Below, piece by piece: positions 44,811 through 57,432 of a stretch of DNA of 64,000 nt. The position numbers and the translations under genes are program-made. The number at the start of each line of letters is the position of its first letter. Within the stretch, counting starts at the first letter, position 1. Source of the stretch: Bryopsis sp. KO-2023 (lineage: Eukaryota > Chlorophyta > Ulvophyceae > Bryopsidales > Bryopsidaceae); NCBI GenBank assembly GCA_030272585.1, contig BSYQ01000006.1:4985001-5049000 (forward strand), written 5' to 3'. The notes under the pieces were generated by a model. That model saw only the letters and a list, made by a program, of their open reading frames with translations. It was not told the origin of the DNA and ran no database searches.

Positions 44811-46690
44811 TCATGGTTTGTCCTCAGTCGTCGCTTCATTAACAAAAACGTGTGTGTTTGATTTTCTTGAAGGAAGAAGAATTAAGATCGAACCTTTTTT
44901 CCCTTTTTTTCCCCGTTTCTTTGGTTTTTTCTCCAGGGGTTTCTTCCTCTTTGGGTGAGTGAATCCATCGGTCAACTGCGCCACTTTCTTTTTGATGGCA
45001 TCTCGGGCTTCTCCTGTCAACTCCGATTTCTTGCCATCCCCGTCAGTCCCCTCACCATCATCTTCGCTAGAACTGTGAACGAAGCCAAAAAAAACAAAAA
45101 AACACGAACAAAATGAACTCCACACAACAAAATATGACTGTATAGTGTTGTTATATCTGTCAAATGTACTGCATCATATAAAATAAAAGCCCCACGTAGC
45201 CTGTCCACAATGTACAAATGAGCGATATGGGCCCATTCTTTCAATTTATGTATTTTTTTTATATTTTTATCTGTTTGTTTCCACCTGTCATTGTGAAGTT
45301 TGAGGGATTCCGTCGTCACCACTGTGGTCGTCATATTTCCAGAATCATAAACCACTTTTGCCTCGTCTTCGGCATCACTCTTTTCTGAATTCAAAATGAA
45401 AGCAAAGTCAGCCCTTCTCACACTTTCTTAATTATGTAATAAAAAATCTTCCAGACAACGTTTCTTTTTCTTATTTCCTTTTTTTTGCATGGAATTTTGA
45501 AGAAAGAAAAGAAGCATTCACATGCATGATCAATATAAAAAAACGAAAACGATTTGTTCAATTTTTTTTGATGGTTTTAACAGGGGGTTTAAAAACGTTT
45601 TGTATATATTGTGTACCAGATTCTGATGAAACCCAGCGGCCGCCCTCCTCAATGCCAAGATGCTGCTTTAGCTTGTTACTTCTCTGAAATGTTTCGAAAG
45701 GCAAGAAAAAAAGTTCCAATAATTAAAAAAAAAAAAACAATCGTAGGGAAGACCCCCCACCGCCATTCCCGCAGAACAAAAGCAGAATTGGAGTTGAACA
45801 AGATGCAAAATATCTGAAGGGGTGATTTTGTGAAGCAAACTCTTTGGATCGATGCTTGATATTACTTGCAAATGGTATTCAACGGAAAAAATATATAAAA
45901 TAGAAAAAACAAAGCAACCGAAATCGGAGGGTCGTACAGCGACTCGAGCTTCTTGCACTACTCTCTTCTCAGCTTCTTCATTCTTTCTTCCAGAAAACCA
46001 CAAAATAAAAAATATTTCAGAAATCGAAATAACACGAAAAAAAATAATAAATCAGGCTCTGCAGGTTGAACAGTGGAACACACATTCCGTCTTGCTATTT
46101 CATTTCGCCGTTTTTTTTTTTTTTTTTCTCCTCCACAGTTTTATCGTGAACTATTCAGTGGAATAAAAATATTGGAAGGGACCCAGAGCAACCATCATCA
46201 GTATCAGTAATGTTTGGGGAGAAAAAACAGAGAAGATTTTCTGACGCACTCCTGGGCACCATTGAAAATCACCCTGTAGGGTTTTTACTCACTTGTGTGC
46301 ATATTCACGCCGCTGCTGCTTTCTTTTCCGGAAACCAGTCAGATACTCCCTTTCGCAAAGAAGCAAAAAAAAAATAAAAAATAAAAAGTAACAGTCAATC
46401 AGAAACCATACAAACCTTTCCAGAAATACACACCAAAAAAATCCAGTTGATAGAAATATAACACCCCCAGAGAGAAAAAAATAAAAATAAACCAGAAAAT
46501 CCAACAGAAAATCTCTTTCTTCTCAGTTTTTTTTTTTTTTTTTTCAGTTGCCCCACTTGAAATCATCTTCGTCGAACACCGCCTCCGCCGCCTTGTTTTT
46601 AACTTTACGTTTTTTCAAGCGATTCACCGGAACCTCATCCTGCTTTCTGCCTTCGAAAACGAGCGCGTTGTATTCCGACGACTGCTTCAT
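44811..46690 (-). CDS. NOL12/RRP17-family nucleolar protein, six exons
   Basis: Minus-strand exons 46690-46557, 46349-46293, 45986-45938, 45683-45617, 45384-45285, 45072-44811; phases agree, 222 residues (human NOL12 has 213). Key evidence: FDEDDFKEYLTGFRKRKQQRR, created only by joining exons 1 and 2, is the family signature, and VVYDSGNMTTTVVTTESL matches the conserved TTTVTTESL motif. The tail is lysine-rich (KPKKRGKKGKKG), fitting nucleolar targeting. NOL12 and yeast Rrp17 act in pre-rRNA processing, Rrp17 as a 5'-3' exonuclease for 5.8S and 25S maturation. An in-frame upstream start at 46741 is possible but less likely. The final residues after the lysine-rich tail (ILILLPSRKSNTHVF) are unusual and might be an unspliced end. 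Confidence 0.82.
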
Positions 46691-47315
46691 TTCCCCCACT
46701 CTGCTCGCCGTTTGACGAAAAAAAAGGCAGTCTGTTATCAAAATTGAAATCCCTTTGATGCTCGATTCAAATTTTCATTACTCGTACCCCCCCCAAATCA
46801 ATCCAATTCGATTCTGCCCCAGAAGCACGCTGTGTTCTCGCCCCTGGTGGTTTTTCCGACACCTGGCGTAATAGATGTTCGTTCGTTTGTTTGTTTTCCG
46901 ACACCAGGAATTCGCGGTGCGGGTGGATTTACTGTGCATCATTACAAAGAGGAACACCGTTAGCACAACATTGGGCTGAACATACTTGTGAACTTCCAGG
47001 CTGCTGCAACGATATATCCAAACTGCTTCAAACCTATCATTCCCCATACAGTCTGACCTAGCCCAGGCTCCACGACATCGCGTCATCTTTCCCGTAACAA
47101 TTTCGCTGTCGTAGTGTTCTTAACGGCAAACACTCTTCCGACACCGTGAAACAATCCACGCTGGGCTTCTACTTGGTGAGAAAAACGGTCTCCGGCTGAA
47201 CAGGCGTCAGCACTACCGCATCGACCAGACATGGCAGCGCACCAGATGGTGAGAGCTCGACGAAACCAAATCCAACAACGCTTCCTTCAGCTTGTGTGTC
47301 GATCGGCTTATCCCC
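46691..47315. promoter_or_regulatory. divergent promoter region NOL12/Rieske oxygenase
   Basis: 625 bases between start codons. An ATG at 47231 opens a different 142-codon frame that does not lead into the oxygenase, so it may act as an upstream ORF or simply be unused. Confidence 0.35.
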
Positions 47316-49190
47316 ATGGCAACCCTGTTGTTCAACCTCTACGATTTGCGGGTACGAAACCGTTCTGGTGTTCTGCAGGGTGTCACGCCGATCGCCGCCC
47401 CAACCGCATATTGCTCAGCCCACAGATTGGGTGGATTGCATGGGCGGGTTGGCAAGCCTGGAGAGCGATTTGCCCCGCTCCCATCCTTGCGACGAATTCG
47501 GTCGCTCGACCACCGCCACGTGGCAACCAGCACCGTCACTCCGTCCGACACGGTAGCCACTCTCCCAGCAACCGAAGAACGAAACGCTCAGAACGGGGAT
47601 CAGCCGGAATTCGACTGGTTCAAGAATTGGTACCCAGTGCAATTCACCAGAAACCTTGACGATGATAGGCCGAATCGAATCCAGTTATTGGGGAGATGGT
47701 ATGTTGCATGGAAGGGCTTGTCAGGCAACTGGAATGTGATGGATGACCAGTGCCCACACAGATTGGCTCCCTTATCGGAGGGCCGCGTCGAAAAGGATGG
47801 GAATTTGTTGTGTGCCTACCATGCATGGAGGTTTGATGAATCTGGAAAGTGTGTTCGAATTCCACAGGCGGACTCTGCTAAGGCGGAATGCACGGCTTGC
47901 GACAGCGGGAGGTCCAGGGTTACGAAATACCCCTCAAAGGTATTTTTTTCTGAGGGATGCATTCCACTCCCCCCCCCCCCCCTCCTATGTAATGTACTGC
48001 AAGCCCCTCTACTTTTCGTGAAAGTTTTCAGAGAACGTGTGGCAGATTTATGGAAGTGAAAGAAGCAAGGCTATATATGAATTTAGAGCTGGATTGCGGA
48101 TGAACTGTTCCAGGTACTGGGTGGGATGCTTTGGGTTTGGCCAGACTCGTCCGTAACCTGTGCGATCGACTCTGAAGCGTCGCCAGTCCCCATAAAGAAG
48201 GAAGTTGCCGAGCTGATGGACCAACTCGAGGAAGAAGGTAACCCCACAGGCTACACGAGAGTTATGCCATACAGCCACGATGTGCTGGTGGAGAATCTGA
48301 TCGACCCGGCTCATATCACCATTTCCCACCACGGGGCGCTCCCTAATTTCAGCAGATACGACGCCAAGTCGCTCAACATGAGCCATGTCGAAAACGAGCC
48401 CAGCGATTACAAGAAGGACGTGCTGGTGACGGTCAAGTATGATATAATGAATTTGGATGGCATTCTGACGTTTGCACCACCTTGCCACGTTGAGCAATGG
48501 GTGAGGGGGGTTGAGGGCAGATCGACGATGATCCACACGGTCCCGTTGGAACCAGGAAAGAGTCGCTTGTTCTTTACCCAGGAGTTCAAGTCATCCATCA
48601 TGAGAAAATGGCCGCTCAATGTGTTTCCGTGGCTGGATCACTTGTGGCATCATAACATTTTCGATGGGGACAACGTGTTTCTGAATGTTCAAGATCGAAA
48701 CATGAGGTCTGCCGCAGAAGCCAACGGTACCGATCTGGGAGGAGGGAGCATGGGTGGCTCGGAATCCTTTTTCATGGCGACCTCGGCCGATAGTGCGGTG
48801 AGATCCTTCCGAAAATGGTTTGATACTGTGGGCATGGGGGGGCCCCCTTTTCCGGGTGGTCAGAGAATGGACGGAGGGGAATTGCAGAAGGAAGAGTTGT
48901 TGGACCGGTTCGAGCAACACACCAAAGAGTGCAAGGAGTGTCAAGGGGCGTTGAAAATGATCGACCTGGCGGGAGTTTTGGCCCGGGTTGCCTTGGTGGG
49001 GTGTTTTGGAGGATTGTGTGCGATGGTGGGGTTGTACGGCATTCAAGGGCTGGTGTCCAAGGTTTGGCCTGCGCTGGGGGGATTGGGGTTGCTGGTGGGG
49101 CTGGCGGCTGCCGAAACAGCCAGGAGGTTTCTTGACAATTTCAGGCAACAATTTTTCTTTGTGGATTACTCCCATGCTGACCATGATTAA
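47316..49190 (+). CDS. PAO/TIC55-type Rieske non-haem iron oxygenase, two exons
   Basis: Exons 47316-47939 and 48114-49190; 566 residues. The first 85 or so residues are Arg/Ser/Ala-rich, a likely plastid transit peptide. The Rieske [2Fe-2S] site is CPH at Cys146/His148 and CAYH about 16 residues on. The mononuclear iron site is NLIDPAHITISHH (NxxDxxxHxxxxH). The C-terminal CKEC is the redox CxxC typical of the PAO/TIC55/PTC52 group, followed by two membrane spans (VLARVALVGCFGGLCAMVG and VWPALGGLGLLVGLAA). Family members hydroxylate chlorophyll intermediates in plastid membranes: pheophorbide a oxygenase in chlorophyll breakdown, TIC55 on phyllobilins, PTC52 on protochlorophyllide. Which substrate applies cannot be decided here. 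Start: the ATG in frame nearest the transit-like region. Confidence 0.9.
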
Positions 49191-50170
49191 TGAAGCATAT
49201 TTTGGTCACGATTTGGATGGTTGCTGCTTTTTTTTCTTTCAGCCCTTGTATAAACGTCCCTCCATATTTGTTCTTCTTATGTGGTGTGGGTTTGATTCGA
49301 TTCGATGGCCTGGGTGGGTGGGTGGGGGGTTATTTCATGTATTGTTTTTTCTAGTTGATTCAGAAGGGAAGGACTTGTTGGGTTGCTGAATCCATTTTTT
49401 TGATCCCATTTTTTTATTCTTTGTTTGAACTACTTCCTTTGGGATTTTTACTGAGCTGAATTTGGTATTGTTTCTGTTGTAACAAATTCTTGGGTGCACT
49501 TTTCAACGGGTGATGTTGACTGAAGGGAAAATCCAATGCAAAAATCCATCAAGCACAGAAAATCAAATGCTGTTGACCTTTTGACAAGATGCCCCAATCT
49601 CTAATGGTAAACACGAATGCTTGCCGATCTTTTTGTTCCCCTCCCCTCAAATTTTTGTGCCGCCTTGACCCCAAAATTTCAACCCCGTTATTGCTAGTCT
49701 TTTTATTTTCCAAGCCACCACAGAAGCATTGAAAAGGTAAGGGAAAGTATAGTTTTCCTGTGGGCTTTTGTCTTGCCCTTTCCTGGCAATAAGTTGACAA
49801 TCGGATCATGTTCAGACGAATACATTGCATGCATGTAAAATTGTGGGATGCATGTGCATCATCTTCTCGGTAAACTGATAATCAGTCATTTCGACTTTGG
49901 GATTCCTTTCCTGACTTCGCAGAACGCAAGCGCCACGGCCCATGGGGTGCTGGCCTTAGAACACAGTCATAAAACACGTGAAAGCTAAAATCTTTAAGGT
50001 GTGATATGTCACACTTTCTGAAACCTGGCCAAAGACGTCTTTGCCGTTTGTCTGGGTGAAGCAGGTGAAACTGAGCACCAAAGGGAGATTCTGGCTTTGG
50101 CACAGGGGACCGGGCGTTTCTATCAACCCTTTGGTTGATTCGTGGGGGTGTTTTTTGTAATATTTTCTCG
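49191..50170. other. intergenic, no gene seen
   Basis: 3' flank of the oxygenase and promoter of the zinc-finger gene. T-rich; nothing further recognised. Confidence 0.5.
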
Positions 50171-53100
50171 ATGGCGGGTGCCTCCGAGGATGGTCGGCTC
50201 CAAGACCTCGTGGCGGAAAATGCACGGCTGAAGGATGAGCTGCAGTCGACGCGGATCTCCCATTTAGAGGCCATGGACAAGCTCTGCAATATGATCAGTA
50301 AGCGTCATGGTGTTTTGGGGGAGGAAACGCCACGTGCCCATGCCCTCGTTAAACTTTGTCTGGGAGTTTGATCCCTGGAGGTGGTTGTTTTCCGCAGATG
50401 AGTTGCAGTCTAAAGAATCCCTCGGCACAGTTCTGGACGGAGTCGAGAAGAAATTGGTCATGAGGCTCGGCGACCTGCGTTTGAGGTTGGACGGGATGGA
50501 AAAAAAAATGCAGAAACTGGACGAAAAATCGAGCGGACAGATGAAGGAGGTGGCGGAAAACATTATCAGAGAGATAGAGGGGTTAGGTTGGCAAGTGGAG
50601 AACAAGTTGCAAAAGAATTTCTCCAATGTGGGCAGCCATTATGGCAACCTGCGAAAAGAAATCTCCGACACAAGGATTGATCTTGAAAAGCAGGAGGCAA
50701 GCCGCGCTCAGGATCATGACCAGGTGATACTGCTGGTGGTGATGGGTGGAGTTTTTTGTTTCTTTTCTTTTCTGAAACAGATTAAAAAAAATTGAGTATG
50801 GAGATTATTTCTTGATTATTTTTTTTTCTGGCTTTTGGAAATTTTAGATTGCCAGAGGATTCGAAGAATTGCTTGGTAAGCTGCGGGAAATGGTGACCAT
50901 GAAAGGATCAGAAAAGGTGCGCTGCAAAGGATTTTTTTTCTGTGTTTTTTCTGTGTTTGTTTTAGACACATCACTTCAAGGCCAATCTCACCCATTGTAA
51001 AATTATACAGGTCCTTGGAGAAGTAGGCTTTTTCGATTTTTATTTTGAAGGGAGATGTTTGGGAGGAACGGCTGACTGTGCATATGGCAATACCCATCTG
51101 AAAAACATGGATTGTTTAGCATTCAGACATACGGATATGAAGACCTATTGATAAACTTATTTTTATTTGTTATTTATTTATTTATTTATTTTATTTATTT
51201 TATTTATTTCGCAGTTCCTTAAGTGAAGACAATGATAAGTAGATAACAGTGACCACAGAAATAGGAACAAATTTTGGCTCAGTCAGCTTTTGGGATTTTT
51301 TTTTTTTTTCGTGTGAGTGGATTTTTCAGTATTAGATTTTTCCCTGTTTGAATTTTAGGCCGTCACTTCGAAACGACCTCGGGCAGTACGGGATGCTGGA
51401 TGCCAAACAGAAGTAAGCATTTTTTATTCTTTTTTCAAGTTTTTTTTTTCCGTAAAAAAAAAATTGCCGCTGCTTCATATTTTCTTTTCGCATGTTCGTG
51501 ATTTTTTTTGTTCAAATACATCTCCGTTTCTCCTAATCTTTCGTCCTCGATTTTTTTTTCTTAATGATTTCAAAACTCACATCGAGCAGTAATTTTATGT
51601 TGCTTCTCTTATTTGTTTTTTTGTTGAAGTCGAAGGAACAGTATCATTACAAATGCACTTTGTGTGATTTCGAGTGCGATTCCATTGTTTCGCACCTTCT
51701 GCACGAACTCACCAGCTACCACTTCACAAAGGTTTTCGAAAATCTGGTGGGGGAGTCCAGCAGAGAAACAAACGCCAAGGAAGGTATGTTGTCTTTGTGC
51801 CGATCGACACACATCCATGCAATGGCAAATCATTTTTTATTCTATACTTTTTTTTTTTTTTTTTTGTGGGGGGTGGGGGGCCCCCCCAGAAAAGAAATGA
51901 ACAAAATGAAATGAGTATTCCCCCCCCCCCCAAAAAAAAAACAAAAACAAAAACAAAAATAAAATAACATTTTGTTGGGATGATTTTTTCTCAGCTCCTC
52001 TTGACGGCTGATGACTACATATTTTTATTCGATGCTAGATTTTCTTGTGTTCGATTGTGTTGTTTTTTTTTAATCTGTTCCCAGAGGCCGCAGAGGAGGT
52101 CTACAAATGCAAACTTTGTGAAAGCTCGTTTCCCACCAGGGAGGCCTGGTTAAAACACTTGGCATCAAAATCCCACGTGGAAAAAGTAGTCGCCGAGCTG
52201 AAGGAGCACACCGGGGATCAGGTGATTGAAAAAAATATATATTTTGAAGTGTCGTGTTGAAAATCAACCTTTTTTTTTATATAGAAAGACAGATATACAG
52301 TGAAATCGAGGGTTGTATTTGTGACCCCATCAAAGTATGGTGTGGGGACTTTGCTTCGTGTTGAGGATTTTATTTTGATTTAATTAATAAAAACAAATTT
52401 TTTTTTTTTTTGGGGGGGGGGTGGGGTGGGGTAGAAGCTCCCTTTCTGTTTTGACCGCTGCACATGTGAGCTTTCGTGAGTTTTTTTTTGGTGACTTTCC
52501 TTCCCAGTTCGTCAAGACTATTCACGAAAACTTGGCCAGCTTTTCGAGAATAGGAGTGGTGGTGGAGGCGATAGAGACCGCTGTGGGAAAATCATTACGA
52601 GCAATCGGGGAGCATCCCATCAACTTGGACGAAGGGTACCCGATTTCGTCTTTTTCTCCTTTCGATTTTATCGTTTCACCAAACCAATATCGATCATAAT
52701 TTCCCCCTTTGGACTGTGCTATTGACTGGGGTGGGTGGGTTGTGTTTTTCTAACGAAATTTCTGGTTAATGTCCTGTTTCAGAGATCCTGAAGTTCACCC
52801 ATCGAAGCGACGTCGATCGATGGGGCAGGAGGTCACTTCGGGGGATCGGGTGAGATGCTATTCATATTCTCGTATACATGCACACTCCTATTTTTTTGAA
52901 AATTTCCAAGGCTGGGTGCCAGCGACTGATTAAAACCCCACACGAACATAAATAAAATATAAAATATAAAATATATTGTATATATACGTTGGTAAAACAC
53001 ATATGGGAAGTGGCCCGCAATGATTGAACTTGCTCATCACCATATTAATAAAACGTTGTGATAATAGAGAAAAAAAAGAGAAGAAAAAGGAACGTTGTGG

Positions 53101-53890
53101 CGGTTGTTTGATTAGGAATCTGCCGGGGGGCTTAACGCTCATCCTCTAGCCATCACCCCCTATACTCTTCGCCAGGTAAATCCAGGATGTGTCAGCCCCA
53201 CTGTTTCTTGTTTGAGAAGCTCGTTCGTCTTTTCGATGGTGGTGGGATGGAGAGGGAGGAAATCTCGGGAAAATCTACCGAGAATGCACCCATTGTCTTC
53301 TTTTTTCGAAATAAATTCTGACGACCAAAGGCTGGGTGGATTCCCCGTTTAGTTCTTGTGTGTGTGCATCCAATATCTGGGATCGTTAGCACCCCCGTTC
53401 ATTTTTGCCGTATCTTTGGCTGATATGTGGTGGGTGGCAGGAGCAACTCGATCTCCTGTCTGCCGGACAGCCTTCGAATTTGCCACCTCATCCATTGTCT
53501 CGATCCCCTCTTGTGGAAACCCCGACGGGTCGAGATCAGTACAGCGACTTGGCTCATATTCTCGGAAGTTTCCGCCCGGTATGTAACTCAATGCCCTCTC
53601 TTTTTTTTCCAGCATTTTTTTGGGTGCAACTCAAGACAATGGACGTCTGTTGCTCCCCATGCTGTGTGAAACTGGGACTTATTTATCAGCACCTCTGTAT
53701 TGTTTTTGTTGCGGGAATCTGTTGGATTGGAGAATGAACGTGGGTGGTGTTTGGCATATGTGTGCAGGTAACACCTCTTCCCTCCCCATCCTTGGGCGCT
53801 CTGCTACAAGATCTTTTGCAATCCAGGCAAGTTTCGCAAGGGAACGAAGTCCAAGACCTCATCAGCTTCTTGAAAAGCCGACAGGGATGA
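50171..53890 (+). CDS. coiled-coil protein with two C2H2-like zinc fingers, ten exons
   Basis: Exons 50171-50297, 50398-50723, 50848-50916, 51359-51412, 51630-51783, 52085-52221, 52508-52635, 52783-52849, 53441-53578, 53768-53890; all phases agree, 440 residues. Residues 1-165 are heptad-rich coiled coil (LQDLVAENARLKDELQ; VEKKLVMRLGDLRLRLDGME). Two zinc fingers follow: YKCTLCDFECDSIVSHLLH and YKCKLCESSFPTREAWLKHL...SH (CxxC-x12-H-x5-H for the second). Basic clusters SKRPR and SKRRRS could be nuclear signals; the C-terminus is Ser/Pro-rich and ends in a short helix. The C2H2 fingers with their spacing resemble RNA- or matrin-type fingers as much as DNA-binding ones. No orthologue recognised. 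Confidence 0.75.
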
Positions 53891-54862
53891 CTGTGGTGCC
53901 AGTCTTCCTGAATACTGGGAAGTAGTGTGGGAAAAGAGTGAGAAGAAGCCAAAAAGTGTGAGAAATAGTTTGGCAATTAGTGTAGAGTGTGAGAAGGGTG
54001 GGAACGAGTTTATGATGATGAAAGTGTGAGGGAAAAATAGTGTAGAGAGCAGAGGGGTCGATAGTAGATGGATGAATATGGGAGGGGTCGAAATGGAGTG
54101 GTGATTTTTTTTTGTGGGGACTGAGATCGATATGGGCTCTTGTTTTTTGAAGCAAATTCATTGCTTGTTTGGTTGGGAGGGCGTCTGGTGGTGGCTGAAA
54201 TGGCTATTTTTGCGAAGATTGTGGAAGCTGTTGTGAATTGTTCGTGCCGACAAGAAAAGTTGGTGATTTTGCAACGTAGGGAACGTGCATGCAAGTGGAA
54301 GTAGTGGCTTGGTTTGCTCTTGCTGCTTGGAAATTTTCAAGCAACGGAATATCATTCAATCAAGTAATGAAAGTTTGAAACCCTCTAATTCAACTGTTGC
54401 AATCAAGAATTGAATTGACACGCACGCACACACACCCCCTATGGTGTACTTGATGGTCATATTTCATTCTTTTGACACCCTCTGGAAGCCAATGAATAGG
54501 TTGATTTTCAAGAGGATGTTCGAACATCGGGTGCTAGGTGTCATCCTTTAAAACACACCTCCATCCGCGGATCACCGAACCTTCCTCAAAGTGTTGACAT
54601 AAGCATACCTAGAGAATGCCAGGAAGATTACCCTGTACCTGCCAAACCACCCCTCATAATTAGCAAGAAAAAACGCTCTCCAGTGTCTAAAGTATGCCAC
54701 ACAGAGTGGAATCAAACCTCCAATCTACAGACGGTTTCATTGAGGCCAAGTGGAGGCATCTGTGTGTGTAAACTGGTCACCCCCTTTGGACAAGTAGGAA
54801 AAAAGATGTACAGCAATGATATCTACTGTTTGAAAATGCTTGGTAGCCTTTGTTCAAACCCC
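53891..54862. other. convergent spacer
   Basis: Between the zinc-finger gene stop and the PIGL stop. Sequence at 53930-54260 is rich in GTGTGAGAA-type words; no coding pattern. It could hold a last PIGL exon if the donor at 54866 is used. Confidence 0.45.
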
Positions 54863-56796
54863 TCACCAAACAAATTGGCTCCAGTGTTTTGCCATGGCTC
54901 TCCAGCTGGTCAAAAAATTCGGAGACAGAATCACTTTGGAAGCATCATCCACAAGTGCACCAAGCAGCGACACGGCAATGTCGAACGGACCAGAAAATTT
55001 CCTGATCAAATTTGTGCTCTCCTGCATCGACACATGTTGGAAAGACAGTTTTTTAATTAGAAATTTCGTAACTTTTCGGCCACAAAAAAGTAAAATGCTT
55101 GACAAATGCAATTAAATACAGCTGGTCTTTCTGTTTAATTGGGGGTGGGCAGTGGTTTATCGTGACAATTGACCTTATATTATTGCAACATCTGAGGAGC
55201 TCGATTTTTTTTTCAATAGATCTGTATATATATTTTTATTTTGTTTTTTGTTTTTTTCGATATACATTTTTTTTCGATTTTTTTATTTTTTTTTCGTCAG
55301 CTTACGAGAGTCCAAAGCTCAACGCCAGATTCAACGCTGCCTTCCGCGAACAGTTCCCTATATAGCATCCTCCCATCAAAATTACACTTCCTATTTAAGA
55401 CGCAACCTTTTTTTTCGAATTGAAATCCAGGTGTTGGAATCAGATGCCAATCCAGTAGGGTTGCAACCTCAAGAAAAAAAGGATCCTTACATCACAGCTC
55501 GATGAGTCGATCGATGGTTTGGATGGCCAGACACCCCGTAGCCGTCAAATGTGAGCACCTGCCATATTTACCAAAACTGTTTGACTTAATGCACCGATTC
55601 CATCATATCGCCATCCACAAGCACACCTCTTTGACTATCAGATTTTCTTCTCAACTGAGCTCTTGTGGTCCAGTTTCTGTTCACCGACTGGCGAAAAGTG
55701 ACACGGTTGCATTTTTCTCCATCCTTGTTTAATGCACAGATCCGAGTCGACAACTGACAACTTTTTTTAGCTTACAAAAAAAAGCTAGTGAATCGTGTTG
55801 CATGTCGCACTGAAAGGTCGATTTTTTTCTTCGGAGCTCACCACATTGGCCGATCTGAGCTTGATTTCATTGAGAGTCAATGCTCTGATGACTGACGCCT
55901 CCCATCTTGCATGCATTCCATCCTGAAGTCAGAAATTGCATAATTTCAGGCATGGACATCAGTTCGAGCAAGATCTGACTTAATTGAATCAGAAAAGAAA
56001 AGACAAACACAGCAACATGATCCTGATTTGATGAGGAAATTTTAGAAAACATTCGAACAAGATTTCAAAGATTCCAGAACATGTTCCAATAAATTGGCTG
56101 TCGAGCATGAATAGACCTGCAAGAGCTCGTGATCCACAATTGTCAGATTTTTGCGAGGCACCTGTACAGCAATCAAACTGTTTTTGTTTTCCTTTTTTTT
56201 CCGAACAGGTTCGCTTCCATAATAAAATCCTGACATGCAGTCATGAAGCACTAAGCAGAAATGTGCACAAAGATAGCACGTGAGCCGCCTCATCTGGGGA
56301 AAATCGTCAGATTGAGACGTCGTGATTCAAAGACGTCAGAGAAATTCAAGGAAAGTTCCGAGTGCCAGAAACTCGTGAGCGCAACTCGCCGCCTCCGGAA
56401 AAGAAGAGAATCTACCCTACCCCTAGCACGCCGCACGCAGCCACAAGCTCGTCGGATCGTACGTGCCCTAGCCCCTCGGCGTTTCCTGCTGTTTGGAAAA
56501 ACCAATCTTGTCAAAATTCCACCCACAGCTACAAAGCGCCCTGGGAAGAAAGGCGGCGAGAGTGATGTGGTGAGTGAGTCGTGGTTTCTCCAGACAAGGC
56601 AAACTGTGTTCAATGGACCGGAGTCCAATGCCAGAAGATCCTCTACCAAGTGACGCTCGCCTGTTGATAAGCACAAAACGTGCACTTCGGGAACCGTCGC
56701 CACCAAGCGCTGGATAGTGGGCGCGAAAAACATCGACTCGTCGTCAGGATGAGACGTCACGAGCAGAACGCTTCGAGCCTGGCTCCACAACACCAT
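54863..56796 (-). CDS. PIGL: PIG-L, GlcNAc-PI de-N-acetylase, seven exons
   Basis: Minus-strand exons 56796-56661, 56485-56421, 56161-56117, 55922-55842, 55558-55491, 55369-55306, 55021-54863; 205 residues (human 252). Motifs: SVLLVTSHPDDESMFFAPTI (zinc-binding HPDDE), NAEGLGHVRSDEL, KNLTIVDHELLQDGM, VLTFDGYGVSGHPNHR (HxxH region) and STNLIRKFSGPFD. The enzyme removes the acetyl group from GlcNAc-phosphatidylinositol, the second step of GPI-anchor synthesis, at the ER. No N-terminal membrane helix is encoded after the chosen ATG; an in-frame stop lies just upstream. The exon 1-2 junction fits the family best with a GC donor at 56660. The ending is uncertain: QFVW is followed by TGA, but GTGAGG there could also be a donor to a further exon. 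Confidence 0.88.
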
Positions 56797-57432
56797 GGAG
56801 CGTCACTCCATGCAAGTCCTCCCCCCGCCCGAAACAAGGAAATAACTTTTCTCTTGAAGAAGTTTCAACCGTGGGATCTACGAAAGGACCGGAAAAGAAC
56901 CAAGACCGGTAAAACCGGCAACCTTCGGCATTTTCTTGTCGGCGTCTGGACAGTTTGATGATCACAGATTATGCTTTGACAAACAGACATCGGTTACATT
57001 TTGGAGTAAACGATCAGAGGGGCAGATTCTTTGATGAATTTTTGGCACGAGCAGCAAGCATATTCCGCGAAAGAAAGGAACAGCACCCAGTCCTTTCCGT
57101 TTCCGCGGAGCAGCAACCCCTTCAACAGGCCGCTCCAAGGAGCTGGCCAAGTTGGACGATTTTCTTCACGCCAACGCATGCCAGCGCACCGGAAACTTCG
57201 TTCTCGAACGGAAAGGCCGCGACCGTCGCTGGGCTCTCCACGCTCACACATTCCAACGCCCACCTGTACAGCAGGATATCATGTGACCCTGTTTTCCCCC
57301 TCCAAACCTTGATTCTTGTCAAAAAACCCCGATCAATCGCGTCTCCTGTTTCCAACCCAAGCATTCTGCCCAACAAAACAACACAAAACGGGAAGAGGAA
57401 CCCATCGCTGGTTGCACACTTGAGTTTCGGAC
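56797..57432. promoter_or_regulatory. divergent promoter region PIGL/CDPK
   Basis: 636 bases between the start codons. Several long frames exist on both strands but none resembles a protein family. GC content is higher than in the introns. Confidence 0.35.

Noticed and set aside
47231..47659. 142-codon plus-strand ORF starting MAAHQMVRARR as the start of the Rieske oxygenase
   Set aside because: It is in a different frame from the Rieske domain and no intron reconnects it; the in-frame ATG at 47316 is used instead.
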